Of a stretch of 64,000 nt of DNA, positions 46,916 through 54,695 are shown piece after piece (the first letter of the stretch is position 1; every line of letters starts with the position of its first letter). Below the pieces are notes generated by a model. The model ran no database searches and had not been told where the DNA came from. It saw nothing but the letters and a program-made list of their open reading frames with translations. A program made the translations under genes and the position numbers. Source of the stretch: Flavobacterium sediminis. GTDB lineage: Bacteria > Bacteroidota > Bacteroidia > Flavobacteriales > Flavobacteriaceae. Where the stretch lies: assembly GCF_003148385.1 (NCBI RefSeq), contig NZ_CP029463.1, forward strand, positions 3,348,001 to 3,412,000, in the 5' to 3' direction.

Positions 46916-47374
46916 ATGAAACATTTAATTTTGTTTTTACTCTTTCTTTCGGTAAGCTGTACCAGTACAAAGTCTACCCTGAAGAATATTAATGATACGG
47001 CTAAAAAGCCCCAGGTACAGAATAATGCTTTTATCATAACGGAATATGCTGAAGACACTAAATATGGTTATGACAAAGATTTTCCTATCAATATAGGTCT
47101 TATTCTGGAAAGACAAGAGGAAACCTTTGTTACCTATTTTTTTAACGGATTAACAGGACCTAACGGCGAAAAAATATTATTCAAGAAAGTAGATACCTGT
47201 TGTCCCTTCCCAACCCAACATAACAACATGGGAGCCGGAACACTATCTATTTATGAAGTACAATTTGAAGGAACTAATATCACTAAAAAGTTATACTTTA
47301 ACAGTTATGAAAGAGGTAAGATCGTATGTCCTAAAGGATTTACTATCAAAAAATTCCAGACGATCAATAATTAA
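46916..47374 (+). CDS. lipoprotein of unknown function
   Basis: 152 aa. The signal ends in a lipobox (LFLSVSC), so it is a likely lipoprotein. The mature part contains a conserved-looking Cys pair in KVDTCCPFPTQHNNMGAG (about 99-116) and LYFNSYERGKIVCPKGF near the end. Proteins like this are often misannotated as 2-dehydro-3-deoxyphosphooctonate aldolase because kdsA lies next door; nothing in it looks like an aldolase. It follows the DUF4199-like gene without a gap. Confidence 0.7.
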   Translation: MKHLILFLLFLSVSCTSTKSTLKNINDTAKKPQVQNNAFIITEYAEDTKYGYDKDFPINIGLILERQEETFVTYFFNGLTGPNGEKILFKKVDTCCPFPTQHNNMGAGTLSIYEVQFEGTNITKKLYFNSYERGKIVCPKGFTIKKFQTINN

Positions 47375-47402
47375 AATATTTTTCTATTTCGTAACATTTG
47401 TC

Positions 47403-47438
47403 ACCATTTAAACGATCGTTTAAATGGTTTTTATTTTT
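47403..47438 (+). terminator. 26-base perfect palindrome followed by a T-rich tract
   Basis: 47403-47428 is a perfect palindrome of 26 bases with arms ACCATTTAAACGA/TCGTTTAAATGGT, followed by TTTTATTTTTT. It lies 28 bases past the stop of the lipoprotein gene and just upstream of the kdsA -7 box. It fits a terminator; an operator role at the kdsA promoter is also possible. Confidence 0.65.
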
Positions 47439-47446
47439 TATCTTTG
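47439..47446 (+). promoter_or_regulatory. kdsA promoter -7 box
   Basis: TATCTTTG matches TAnnTTTG and ends 18 bases before the kdsA ATG. Confidence 0.65.
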
Positions 47447-47464
47447 CAACTTAATTGAAACAAA

Positions 47465-48283
47465 ATGAATATAAATAACATACCACAAATAAAAAACGCA
47501 GATAAAGACAACTTCTTCCTGCTTGCAGGTCCGTGTGCCATAGAAGGGGAAGAAATGGCTATGCGTATAGCTGAAAAGATTGTCTCCATTACGGACAAGT
47601 TGGAAATCCCTTACGTTTTTAAAGGTTCGTTTAAAAAGGCTAATCGTTCAAGAGTTGACAGTTTTACTGGGATCGGTGATGAAAAAGCTTTAAAGATTCT
47701 TCAAAAAGTGTCTAAAGAGTTCGGAATCCCTACTATTACGGATATTCATACCAATGAAGATGCTGCAATGGCTGCCGAATATGTAGATGTTTTACAAATC
47801 CCTGCTTTTTTAGTACGTCAAACCGACTTAGTAGTTGCTGCTGCAGAGACAGGAAAAACGGTTAATCTGAAAAAAGGACAATTCATGAGTCCCGAAAGTA
47901 TGAAACATGCTGTACAAAAAGTATTGGACAGTAACAATGAAAAGGTAATGGTTACCGATAGAGGAACGATGTTCGGTTATCAGGATATGATCGTAGATTT
48001 CAGAGGAATCCCTACAATGAAACAATTTTCGACAACGGTACTGGATGTTACACATTCATTGCAACAGCCTAATCAAACCAGCGGAGTTACCGGCGGACGT
48101 CCTGAGATGATCGAAACTATTGCCAAAGCCGGAATTGCAACCGGAGTAGACGGAATTTTTATAGAAACTCACTTTGATCCGGCTAATGCTAAAAGTGATG
48201 GTGCCAATATGTTACACCTTGACCTGTTAGAAGGTTTAATGACAAAATTAGTTGCCCTAAGAAAAACCGTAAACCAATTTTAA
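47465..48283 (+). CDS. kdsA: 3-deoxy-8-phosphooctulonate synthase (KDO-8-P synthase)
   Basis: 272 aa. Condenses PEP with arabinose 5-phosphate to KDO-8-P for the lipopolysaccharide inner core. Motifs: FLLAGPCAIEGEEMA (about 19-33), FKGSFKKANRSRVDSFTG (about 57-74), TDIHTNEDAAMAAEYVDVLQIPAFLVRQTDL, ERGTMFGYQDMIVDFRG-like region and SGVTGGRPEMI. The active-site region has Asn63 (KANRS) where metal-dependent KdsA has Cys, suggesting the metal-free class; this residue call comes from recalled family features. Confidence 0.96.
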   Translation: MNINNIPQIKNADKDNFFLLAGPCAIEGEEMAMRIAEKIVSITDKLEIPYVFKGSFKKANRSRVDSFTGIGDEKALKILQKVSKEFGIPTITDIHTNEDAAMAAEYVDVLQIPAFLVRQTDLVVAAAETGKTVNLKKGQFMSPESMKHAVQKVLDSNNEKVMVTDRGTMFGYQDMIVDFRGIPTMKQFSTTVLDVTHSLQQPNQTSGVTGGRPEMIETIAKAGIATGVDGIFIETHFDPANAKSDGANMLHLDLLEGLMTKLVALRKTVNQF

Positions 48284-48304
48284 CTTAATCTATTGTATTT
48301 TAAA

Positions 48305-49153
48305 ATGAAACAATCATTTCTAATGGTTGTACTATCTTTTTGTGTTTTTTCACAGTACAGCTTTTCACAAGAAACCGTTGAAAATCCTGAAAAATACACA
48401 GCCCATAACAAAGGTAAATTCTATATCTTTTGGGGTGGAAACCGCGAAAGTTACTCTAAATCAGACATCCGCTTTAAAGGAGATGGTTATGATTTTACTA
48501 TTTATGATGTTGAAGCACATGACAAACCGAAAGGTTGGCACATTGATTATTTCAATCCGGGAAGAATGACTATCCCGCAAACCAACTTACGAATCGGTTA
48601 TTTTATTACAGATCACTACAACATTTCATTGGGTGTAGACCACATGAAATACGTAATGTATCAGGATAAAAGAGTAAACTATTCAGGGTATTACCCTAAT
48701 GCCGGAAGTTATAACGAAAATCCGACTGCTGACCAATTGACTTTAGACGAAGCCTTTTTAACATTTGAACATACTGATGGTCTTAATTATGTAAATACAG
48801 AGATCTCAAGAGTTGACGATATTACTAAGTTATTCAGTAAAACATTAAATACTGATAAATTCCAGATCAACCTTACAGAAGGTATTGGCGGAGGTTTTTT
48901 ATATCCGAGAACAAATACTAAATTATTGGGCAAAGATCGTTATGACGAATTTCATGTTGCCGGATTCGGACTTTCTGCAAAGGCCGGACTTAATTTTACT
49001 TTCTTCAAACATTTCTTTATACAAACTGAACTAAAAGGCGGATATATCAATATGCAAGACATCAGAACAACCAGTAGCAGTTCTGATCATGCAGAACAAC
49101 ATTTCTGGTTTTTACAAAGAATTATTGCTATCGGAGGTATTTTTAAACTCTAA
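48305..49153 (+). CDS. predicted outer membrane protein of unknown function
   Basis: 282 aa from the ATG at 48305; the longer frame uses a TTG at 48293. Signal peptide SFLMVVLSFCVFSQYSFSQ. The rest alternates aromatic, Gly and polar residues (GKFYIFWGGNRESYSKSDIR, NLRIGYFITDHYNISLGVD) and ends FLQRIIAIGGIFKL, as in an eight-stranded or larger outer membrane barrel. No named family is recognised. It follows kdsA after 21 bases and could be on its transcript. A terminator follows. Confidence 0.75.
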   Translation: MKQSFLMVVLSFCVFSQYSFSQETVENPEKYTAHNKGKFYIFWGGNRESYSKSDIRFKGDGYDFTIYDVEAHDKPKGWHIDYFNPGRMTIPQTNLRIGYFITDHYNISLGVDHMKYVMYQDKRVNYSGYYPNAGSYNENPTADQLTLDEAFLTFEHTDGLNYVNTEISRVDDITKLFSKTLNTDKFQINLTEGIGGGFLYPRTNTKLLGKDRYDEFHVAGFGLSAKAGLNFTFFKHFFIQTELKGGYINMQDIRTTSSSSDHAEQHFWFLQRIIAIGGIFKL

Positions 49154-49177
49154 AATTCCGATTCAAAACATACATTT

Positions 49178-49207
49178 AAAAGCCGATTGAAATTCAATCG
49201 GCTTTTT
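49178..49207. terminator. bidirectional terminator
   Basis: AAAAGCCGATTGAA-AT-TTCAATCGGCTTTTT hairpin between the convergent outer membrane protein gene and the DUF1801 gene. Its edge overlaps the DUF1801 stop codon. Confidence 0.93.
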
Positions 49208-49559
49208 AGGTTCTATACAGTGTCAGAGCTTCTTTTATTACAGCAATCAAAACCTGATTATCAATTTCTTCCAGTGCATAATAACGAAGGGATTTTACAG
49301 TATTTCGCTTCTCTCCTATTAAAAATTCCTGATTTTCTTTCAGCTCAAAGCCTTTTGCAAATCCAACATCCAAAAATTTTTTCTTATGGTTCGGAGCCAG
49401 ATAATAAAACGGTTTCTTTTTATAATAAAAATAAGGAATTCCCCATTTAAAAAGCAATTCTGCCTCCGGCAAATCATGTGCTATGACAGCAATTACATGC
49501 AACAGCATTTCCCTATATAATTCAGGCTGTCTCAAAATATATTCATCTACTACTTTCAT
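49206..49559 (-). CDS. DUF1801 (YdhG-like) family protein
   Basis: 117 aa. The family pattern appears in LPEAELLFKWGIPYFYYKKKPFYYLAPNHKKKFLDVGFAKG, of which the cores KWGIPYFYYKKKP and the FLDVGF strand are most typical, with a helical C-terminus. These are small cytoplasmic proteins related to YdhG/YdeI; function not well known. Its stop is inside the terminator. Confidence 0.85.
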   Translation of the reverse strand: MKVVDEYILRQPELYREMLLHVIAVIAHDLPEAELLFKWGIPYFYYKKKPFYYLAPNHKKKFLDVGFAKGFELKENQEFLIGEKRNTVKSLRYYALEEIDNQVLIAVIKEALTLYRT

Positions 49560-49607
49560 TTTGTAAAAATACTGGAAAAAATTTGTTCAATTGATAAAAA
49601 CTCATTT

Positions 49608-49629
49608 ACTTTGCAATTCAAAGTACTTT
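49608..49629. promoter_or_regulatory. operator dyad 1 of the CreD cluster
   Basis: ACTTTG-CAATT-CAAAGT (49608-49624), overlapping the -7-like TTACTTTG (49606-49613) and followed by the palindrome AAAGTACTTT (49620-49629), 3 bases before the ATG at 49633. The same arrangement recurs at 50590-50611. Confidence 0.7.
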
Positions 49630-49632
49630 TAT

Positions 49633-50256
49633 ATGGAAGCAAGTAAATATTTAAAAGATATACAAGACATTAAAGAAATCATGAATAAATCGACATTATG
49701 TTTGTCGTTAAGTGGTTTATCAGGTGTCTTGGCTGGTATTTATGCTTTAATCGGAGCTTGGCTGGCTTACAGAACAATTTACACTGACAGTATGCCGGGC
49801 GATCCATATGCCGGATTAGTTATTACAGAGACCATTTTGTATCGGTTGATCGCTATTGCTTTTTCTGTGTTGATAGCTTCTGTTGCAACCGGAATCATTT
49901 TCAGTATGCAAAAGGCTAAAAGAGAAAATGAATCCATCTGGAATACTGCTTCAAAACGGTTGCTTATCAATTTTTCAATTCCTTTAGTTGCCGGTGGTAT
50001 CTTTATCCTTTTTTTAATTGAAAAAGAAATACTGAACCTTGTGGCTCCCCTAACTTTATTATTTTACGGACTGGCTTGTGTAAATGCCAGTAAATATACC
50101 TTAAGGGATGTTCGCTACTTAGGATTAACCATGATCTTTTTGGGGTTGCTGTCGACCTGGTTCCTGAATTATGGTTTATTATTCTGGGCATTAGGTTTTG
50201 GTGTATGTCACATTTTATATGGTAGTATAATGTATTTTAAATACGATAGAAATTAA
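49633..50256 (+). CDS. membrane protein of unknown function, first gene of the CreD cluster
   Basis: 207 aa from the ATG at 49633, placed right after the operator; the longer frame from 49591 would run through the promoter. Six hydrophobic segments (SLSGLSGVLAGIYALIGAWL, AIAFSVLIASVATGIIF, LINFSIPLVAGGIFILFLIE, NLVAPLTLLFYGLACVNAS, LGLTMIFLGLLSTWFLNYGL, LFWALGFGVCHILYGSIMYF). The KYTLRDVRYLGLTMI-like linker is found in related flavobacterial proteins encoded before a winged-helix regulator. No function known. It is 17 bases upstream of the regulator. Confidence 0.8.
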   Translation: MEASKYLKDIQDIKEIMNKSTLCLSLSGLSGVLAGIYALIGAWLAYRTIYTDSMPGDPYAGLVITETILYRLIAIAFSVLIASVATGIIFSMQKAKRENESIWNTASKRLLINFSIPLVAGGIFILFLIEKEILNLVAPLTLLFYGLACVNASKYTLRDVRYLGLTMIFLGLLSTWFLNYGLLFWALGFGVCHILYGSIMYFKYDRN

Positions 50257-50273
50257 TTAAAGCGGGATTCGTC

Positions 50274-50573
50274 TTGAAAAATATCATCCAAAATATCAAT
50301 AAAGCTTTTGATCACCGTATACGACTGGGCATTATGTCGGTTCTAATGGTGAATGAAAGTGCCGATTTTACTACGCTAAAAGAGATCTTAGGCGTAACCG
50401 ATGGTAATCTGGCAAGTCATGCTAAAGCCTTAGAGAATGAAAAATACATCACCGTTGAAAAACAATTTATCGGCAGGAAGCCAAATACAAAATATATTGC
50501 AACTAAAGAAGGGAAAAAAGCATTTCAGGAACATATTGAAGCACTTGAAAAATTGATCTCCAACCAAAACTAA
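50274..50573 (+). CDS. winged-helix transcriptional regulator (ArsR/MarR-like)
   Basis: 99 aa, start TTG at 50274 (no ATG near). One winged-helix domain: FDHRIRLGIMSVLMVNESADF, FTTLKEILGVTDGNLASHAKALENEKYI as recognition helices, and VEKQFIGRKPNTKYIATKEGKKAF as the wing. This is the short type often listed as 'transcriptional regulator' or HTH_27. It is flanked by two matching dyads before the genes at 49633 and 50612, so it is the likely repressor of this cluster. There is no separate effector domain. Confidence 0.88.
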   Translation: MKNIIQNINKAFDHRIRLGIMSVLMVNESADFTTLKEILGVTDGNLASHAKALENEKYITVEKQFIGRKPNTKYIATKEGKKAFQEHIEALEKLISNQN

Positions 50574-50589
50574 AAATTTTTACCATTTA

Positions 50590-50611
50590 ACTTTGAAATA
50601 CAAAGTACTTT
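50590..50611. promoter_or_regulatory. operator dyad 2 of the CreD cluster
   Basis: ACTTTG-AAATA-CAAAGT (50590-50606), overlapping the -7 box TAACTTTG (50588-50595), then AAAGTACTTT (50602-50611) touching the ATG at 50612. It matches the dyad at 49608-49629 in arms, spacing and position. Confidence 0.72.
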
Positions 50612-51067
50612 ATGAAAGATAAAATAATTGAATTCTTCTACAAAATGATTAAAATTCCGTACCAATTGTTATTTAAAAGAGTAAAGCCTTGGGGCATAAG
50701 TGTAGAATCTCTTCTGCTCTTTGATGCCGGAACACTGGGAAATGATCTGGGATTATTCTTTAAGAACAATGCTTTTGAGGTACAGGACAGCTTAGAAGAA
50801 CATGATGTATTTCATGTCCTTACAACTATCGGTACTACGGTTAAAGAAGAAGTTGATCTGCAATTTTATCTTCTGGGCAATGGAAAAAGGTCGCCTTTTA
50901 CTTTACTGGTCATCCTAACCGGCATTGTATTTTATCCGATACACTACAATAGTTTTCGCAATTGCTATAAAAGAGGCAAAAATGCTTATTTATTCTATGA
51001 CCTGGAATTCTATAAATTATTACATCGACCGACAGTAGAAATAAAATCAATTTTTAATATAAAATAA
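50612..51067 (+). CDS. Coq4-like protein
   Basis: 151 aa. The core has HDVFHVLTTIGTTVKEE (about 65-81), matching the HDxxH-x(n)-E metal motif of Coq4, and the chain is close in length to the Coq4 domain. Coq4 works in ubiquinone biosynthesis in eukaryotes and Proteobacteria, but Bacteroidota normally use menaquinone, so the role here must differ or is unknown. The end (about 110-140) has TLLVILTGIVFYPIHYNSFRNCYKRGK with one hydrophobic segment. It is expressed from the operator-bearing promoter and followed 6 bases later by creD. Confidence 0.65.
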   Translation: MKDKIIEFFYKMIKIPYQLLFKRVKPWGISVESLLLFDAGTLGNDLGLFFKNNAFEVQDSLEEHDVFHVLTTIGTTVKEEVDLQFYLLGNGKRSPFTLLVILTGIVFYPIHYNSFRNCYKRGKNAYLFYDLEFYKLLHRPTVEIKSIFNIK

Positions 51068-51073
51068 TTCATC

Positions 51074-52425
51074 ATGGAAAATCAATCAGAAAATCAGTTT
51101 AAAGTCCCTAAGAAGACTTTCTTGCAAAGTACAACAGCCAAAATGATCATGGTAGGTGTCCTTACTTTAGTGTTACTCATTCCCCTTAATTTAGTACAAA
51201 ACTTAATTCAGGAACGTTCAATACGCAAAGATGATGTTATAAAAAAAGAAACACAAACCTGGGGCGAAAATATCCATTTTATGGGACCTATTTTAAAAGT
51301 TCCTGTTAAAACCTACACTGAAACCGAAGTTTACGATGAACAAACAAAAACAAAATCCATTCAAAAACAAGAAGAATTAACCTATGCTTATTTCTTTCCT
51401 GAAACGCTACAGCATACTACTGAAATTGAAAAAGTAGATCAATTGAAAAGAGGTATTTACAAACCGATTGTTTTTAAAGCAAATCTACTGGCAAAAGGAA
51501 ATTTCAGTTCTTTAGATCTGCAAAAGCTAGATTGTAAACCGGAAGATATACTTTGGGATAAAACGTCTGTTATTGTAAAAACTACAGATCTGAAAAGCAT
51601 TAAAAGTGATCTGAAAATTACGTTGAATAATTCTCAATTGACTCTGGAAGCAAATGCAGACAGTGATGCTTATTTTGATGTATTAGAAACAGAAACTTTT
51701 AGCTACCAACCCGATGTTACTAATCCGTTCCAATTGAATATCCAATACAACGGAAGCAATTCCATCGAATTTATTCCTATTGGAAAAACAACCGCCACTT
51801 CGATTGATGCCAACTGGAGTTCTCCTTCTTTTACAGGAACTTTTGCTTCTAACGATTCTACTAAAAAGATTACAGCTGAAAACTTTCATGCCGACTGGAA
51901 GATCATACATGTTAACCGACCTTTTTCGCAACAATACCTGGGGCAATCCCAAATCTGAACAACTATTCGTATGGTGTGAAATTAATTGAACCGGTTGACG
52001 AATACCAACAAAACGAGCGTTCGTCAAAATACGGATTTCTGGTTATCGGACTTACGTTTTTAGTCTTCTTCTTGATCCAGACCATCAGCAAGGTAAATAT
52101 TCACATTTTTCAATACACAATGATAGGTTTAGCACTTATCATGTTCTACACGCTGCTGATCTCTATTACCGAGCACTCCAGTTTTACTTTGGCTTATGCA
52201 ATCGCAGCCGCTTCAGTTATTATTATGCTCCTACTCTACTCCGTTTCCGTACTTAAAAGTACAAAATATGCTATCTTTATAAGCCTGTCGTTAACTGCTT
52301 TATATAGCTTTATCTATGTAATCATTCAGTTAGAAGACTATGCTTTATTAGTTGGCAGTACCGGATTATTCCTGATCTTGGGCGCTGTTATGTACTTTTC
52401 ACGAAAAATTGATTGGAACAACTAA
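51074..52425 (+). pseudogene. creD: CreD-family inner membrane protein, frameshifted
   Basis: CreD/CET family, normally about 450 aa. The N-terminal part (51074-51958, 294 aa) has one membrane helix (MIMVGVLTLVLLIPLNLVQN) and the periplasmic domain (QTWGENIHFMGPILKVPVK, AENFHADWKIIHVNRPFSQQ). The rest (VKLIEPVDEYQQNERSSKYG, then several C-terminal helices, ending at 52425) lies in another frame. The two frames meet at a GGGG run at 51940-51943; one more G would give the continuous QYLGAIPNLNNYSYGVKLIEP. The gene is either inactive, or the window has a sequencing error there. CreD affects envelope stress and colicin tolerance in E. coli. Confidence 0.85.
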
Positions 52426-52431
52426 ATTGTA

Positions 52432-52761
52432 ATGCTTATGAAACTATTTGAACAGATACAATCAAAAAACTTTTTTATAGCTCTAACTTTGGGTTTTGCA
52501 ATCGCTTTTGTCTTGGTTACAGCTTTGATCCTAAGTGTGAACAACCCTAATCCGGTCTGGGGCAAGAACTGGTTTGTCAGACCCATTCTGCTTACTCCAG
52601 TCATAGCTGCTACCGGAGCCGGTGTTTCCTATTTAATTAGTACAATATCTTTTAGAAACCAACTGTTTAACCTTTTTAAGATTTTGTTATGCTTACTGGC
52701 TTATATCTTCTTTTTATGGATCGGAACAGTAATCGGTTTTAACGGGACGCTCTGGAATTAA
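52432..52761 (+). CDS. small membrane protein, last gene of the CreD cluster
   Basis: 109 aa with three hydrophobic segments (NFFIALTLGFAIAFVLVTALIL, PILLTPVIAATGAGVSYLIST, LLCLLAYIFFLWIGTVIGF). No family recognised with confidence. It follows the creD stop after 6 bases and ends at a strong terminator, so it is part of the same transcript. Confidence 0.7.
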   Translation: MLMKLFEQIQSKNFFIALTLGFAIAFVLVTALILSVNNPNPVWGKNWFVRPILLTPVIAATGAGVSYLISTISFRNQLFNLFKILLCLLAYIFFLWIGTVIGFNGTLWN

Positions 52762-52766
52762 AAAAG

Positions 52767-52806
52767 AACAGTCCCAAAAGCTAGAAATAACTTTTGGGAC
52801 TGCTTC
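52767..52806. terminator. bidirectional terminator
   Basis: CAGTCCCAAAAG (52769-52780) and CTTTTGGGACTG (52791-52802) form a perfect 12-base stem, with TTCTTTTT after it on the minus strand. It ends the creD cluster and the convergent dehydrogenase-like gene. Confidence 0.92.
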
Positions 52807-52823
52807 TTATCGTTAAAAAATCT

Positions 52824-54029
52824 CTATTCTTTACCGTCTACATAAGCTTGCAAATACGCAAATCGTGGTGTTAATTTTCCGTTCTCAGTAACTTTTGCAC
52901 GCTCTAAAATTCCGTCTTTATCATTATTAAAAAATGCCGGAATCACACGTTCTAAAAAAACTTCTCCGAAACCTTCACTGGCATCTTTCGGCAATTCGCA
53001 AGGCAAATTGTCCACAGCCATCACTGTAATAGCCGCCGGGTGATTAAAAGCTACTTCCTTATCTTCAGAAGGCAAATACCCATATAAAGGTTCCGCAATA
53101 GTACTCGCTCTGATGGTACAGGCTACCGGACCATCAATATCGCATGACACATCTGCCACTACTTTCAGCTTGCATTTAGAAGAACGCAACATTGCTTTTG
53201 ACAAAATGACAGGCGAATTGTTTCCATAAAAATGTCCGGCAATGAACAGATCCGAAACCTCAGTAAATCGTTCAAAATCAGATTCATATTCTTCCGGGTT
53301 CGTTATAAAATCATTTCTGTCTAACTTTTGTCCGTCTTTGCGCTTGTTGTAATCCAGAACATCAATAAAAGTATAAACCGGCTGATCGTATTTTTTAGTC
53401 AGATAATCTTCAACCGAAACCTCTTTGATCTTCATACCGTCCAACATTTCTTTAGCTCCGTAAGCTACTTTTCCTCTTCCAGTCAGAACAATTTTAATAT
53501 TCGGCAATCGGTTCTTGCGCAAACGTTGCAACAAAGCTACCTGATCGGCTAAGGTCTCTGCTTTAGGAATATCGAACAATTCATATTTTAAACCGAACGC
53601 TCTTAAACCATTGTACGCTCCTACAATTCCGGCATAACGGCCGAAACCTATCAAACGGGCATTGTTGGCATCTACGATGGTTTCATGGTCAAATAATGTG
53701 ATATTCTTATCCAGAATAGCTTGTAACAATTTACGGTTATACGGTTGCTTTTTAATAGTATGTGAAAAGAAAAAATACTTTTTATCGGGAATGAGTGCTT
53801 CGATCGGAACTTCCTTTACGCCTATCAAAACATCGCAATCGTTCATTTCACGGCTGATTTCAATTCCTTTTTCCGAATAAGCTTCGTCTGAGAAAACTCT
53901 GATATCAGAACTTTCAACTTTAATTTCCGCTTGAGGGTACTCCTGTTTAAATTTTGACAAAGCATCAGGAGAAAATACAACTCTTCTATCAGGTGGCGAT
54001 TTCCGCTCTTTAATAATTCCGAATTTCAT
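52824..54029 (-). CDS. AlaDH/PNT-family dehydrogenase, saccharopine dehydrogenase-like
   Basis: 401 aa. N-terminal domain MKFGIIKERKSPPDRRVVFS, with FFFSHTIKKQPYNRKLL (about 86-102), a phrase typical of saccharopine dehydrogenase (LYS1/AASS) rather than alanine dehydrogenase, and FGRYAGIVGAYNGLRAFG (about 129-146). The Rossmann part has IVLTGRGKVAYGAKEML and KVVADVSCDIDGPVACTIRAS. The natural substrate (lysine, alanine or another amino acid) cannot be fixed. A -7 box TATATTTG (54070-54077, minus) precedes it. Confidence 0.8.
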   Translation of the reverse strand: MKFGIIKERKSPPDRRVVFSPDALSKFKQEYPQAEIKVESSDIRVFSDEAYSEKGIEISREMNDCDVLIGVKEVPIEALIPDKKYFFFSHTIKKQPYNRKLLQAILDKNITLFDHETIVDANNARLIGFGRYAGIVGAYNGLRAFGLKYELFDIPKAETLADQVALLQRLRKNRLPNIKIVLTGRGKVAYGAKEMLDGMKIKEVSVEDYLTKKYDQPVYTFIDVLDYNKRKDGQKLDRNDFITNPEEYESDFERFTEVSDLFIAGHFYGNNSPVILSKAMLRSSKCKLKVVADVSCDIDGPVACTIRASTIAEPLYGYLPSEDKEVAFNHPAAITVMAVDNLPCELPKDASEGFGEVFLERVIPAFFNNDKDGILERAKVTENGKLTPRFAYLQAYVDGKE

Positions 54030-54069
54030 AATAATGTTACAGTTTGCTTGTTATTGTTTGGTTATGTTA

Positions 54070-54077
54070 CAAATATA
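54070..54077 (-). promoter_or_regulatory. -7 box of the dehydrogenase-like gene
   Basis: TATATTTG on the minus strand, 41 bases before the ATG at 54029, matching TAnnTTTG. Confidence 0.6.
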
Positions 54078-54141
54078 ACGTCCTACATTGTTTTTTGCAA
54101 TATTTTTTATTTCACTAAAAAGTATTAATTTTGGCTCGGAT

Positions 54142-54173
54142 TTTGTTATATCTATTTCCGAATACTTATTTTG
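54142..54173 (+). promoter_or_regulatory. ssrA promoter
   Basis: TTTG (54142-54145), a 20-base spacer, then TTATTTTG (54166-54173), fitting the Bacteroidota -33 TTTG and -7 TAnnTTTG pattern. The mature 5' end at 54185 lies 11 bases further, allowing RNase P trimming of a short leader. Confidence 0.65.
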
Positions 54174-54184
54174 AAATTCTTAAT

Positions 54185-54579
54185 GGGGTCGACTGGTTTT
54201 GACAGCGAGTGGAATTGATTAGTAAGCACGCCGAGCCAAGTATGGTAGGCTCGTAAATATCTGCTATACGAACATTAAACGGCGAAAATAATTACGCTTT
54301 AGCTGCTTAATCTGAATTATAGTAAGATTTGCCTAGTTCCGCCGAGGGCGGAAAGCTAGATTCTCCTCAAAAGCCTTGGTTTATGGCGTTTGGCTCAGGA
54401 GAACCGTAAAAGTAGACCTAGAAGTGGTAAAGCTTTAACCCCACTTTGACACTTGTAAAGCTAAGCTAAAAGTGACCGTTTTCAGTCTAGCTTTTAGTCG
54501 AAAATCCAAGTGAAAACTAAGCGTGTAGAAAGCTCTTCGATTGCTTGTTTGGACGAGAGTTCGATTCTCTCCGACTCCA
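54185..54579 (+). ncRNA. ssrA: transfer-messenger RNA (tmRNA)
   Basis: Rescues stalled ribosomes. The 5' end GGGGTCG (54185-54191) pairs with CGACTCC (54572-54578) to give a 7-base tRNA-like acceptor stem, with GACTGG after the 5' strand and a T-loop GTTCGATTC near 54559-54567. The discriminator A is at 54579 and the genome continues CAAAA, so CCA is not encoded and must be added. The tag reading frame at about 54281-54310 gives GENNYALAA then TAA. A terminator follows directly. Confidence 0.96.
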
Positions 54580-54580
54580 C

Positions 54581-54620
54581 AAAAAAGACAAAATACTAAA
54601 AAGTATTTTGTCTTTTTTTT
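54581..54620 (+). terminator. terminator after ssrA
   Basis: AAAAAGACAAAATACT-AAAA-AGTATTTTGTCTTTTT hairpin with a long T run, right after the tmRNA. Confidence 0.93.
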
Positions 54621-54695
54621 TATATAATTCATAAATTGCTTTTCAAATATATCCCACAGTCATTAAAAAACATTCTTAGTTAAAAGTTTTAAAAA

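Noticed and set aside
46916..47374. KdsA-like aldolase assignment for the lipoprotein gene
   Set aside because: Similar proteins are listed as aldolases next to kdsA, but this one has a lipobox and no TIM barrel or PEP-binding motifs.
54435..54632. 65-codon open frame on the minus strand across the tmRNA
   Set aside because: It is antisense to ssrA and mirrors its tRNA-like end (the VGENRTLVQ phrase is a known annotation artefact), so it is not a gene.
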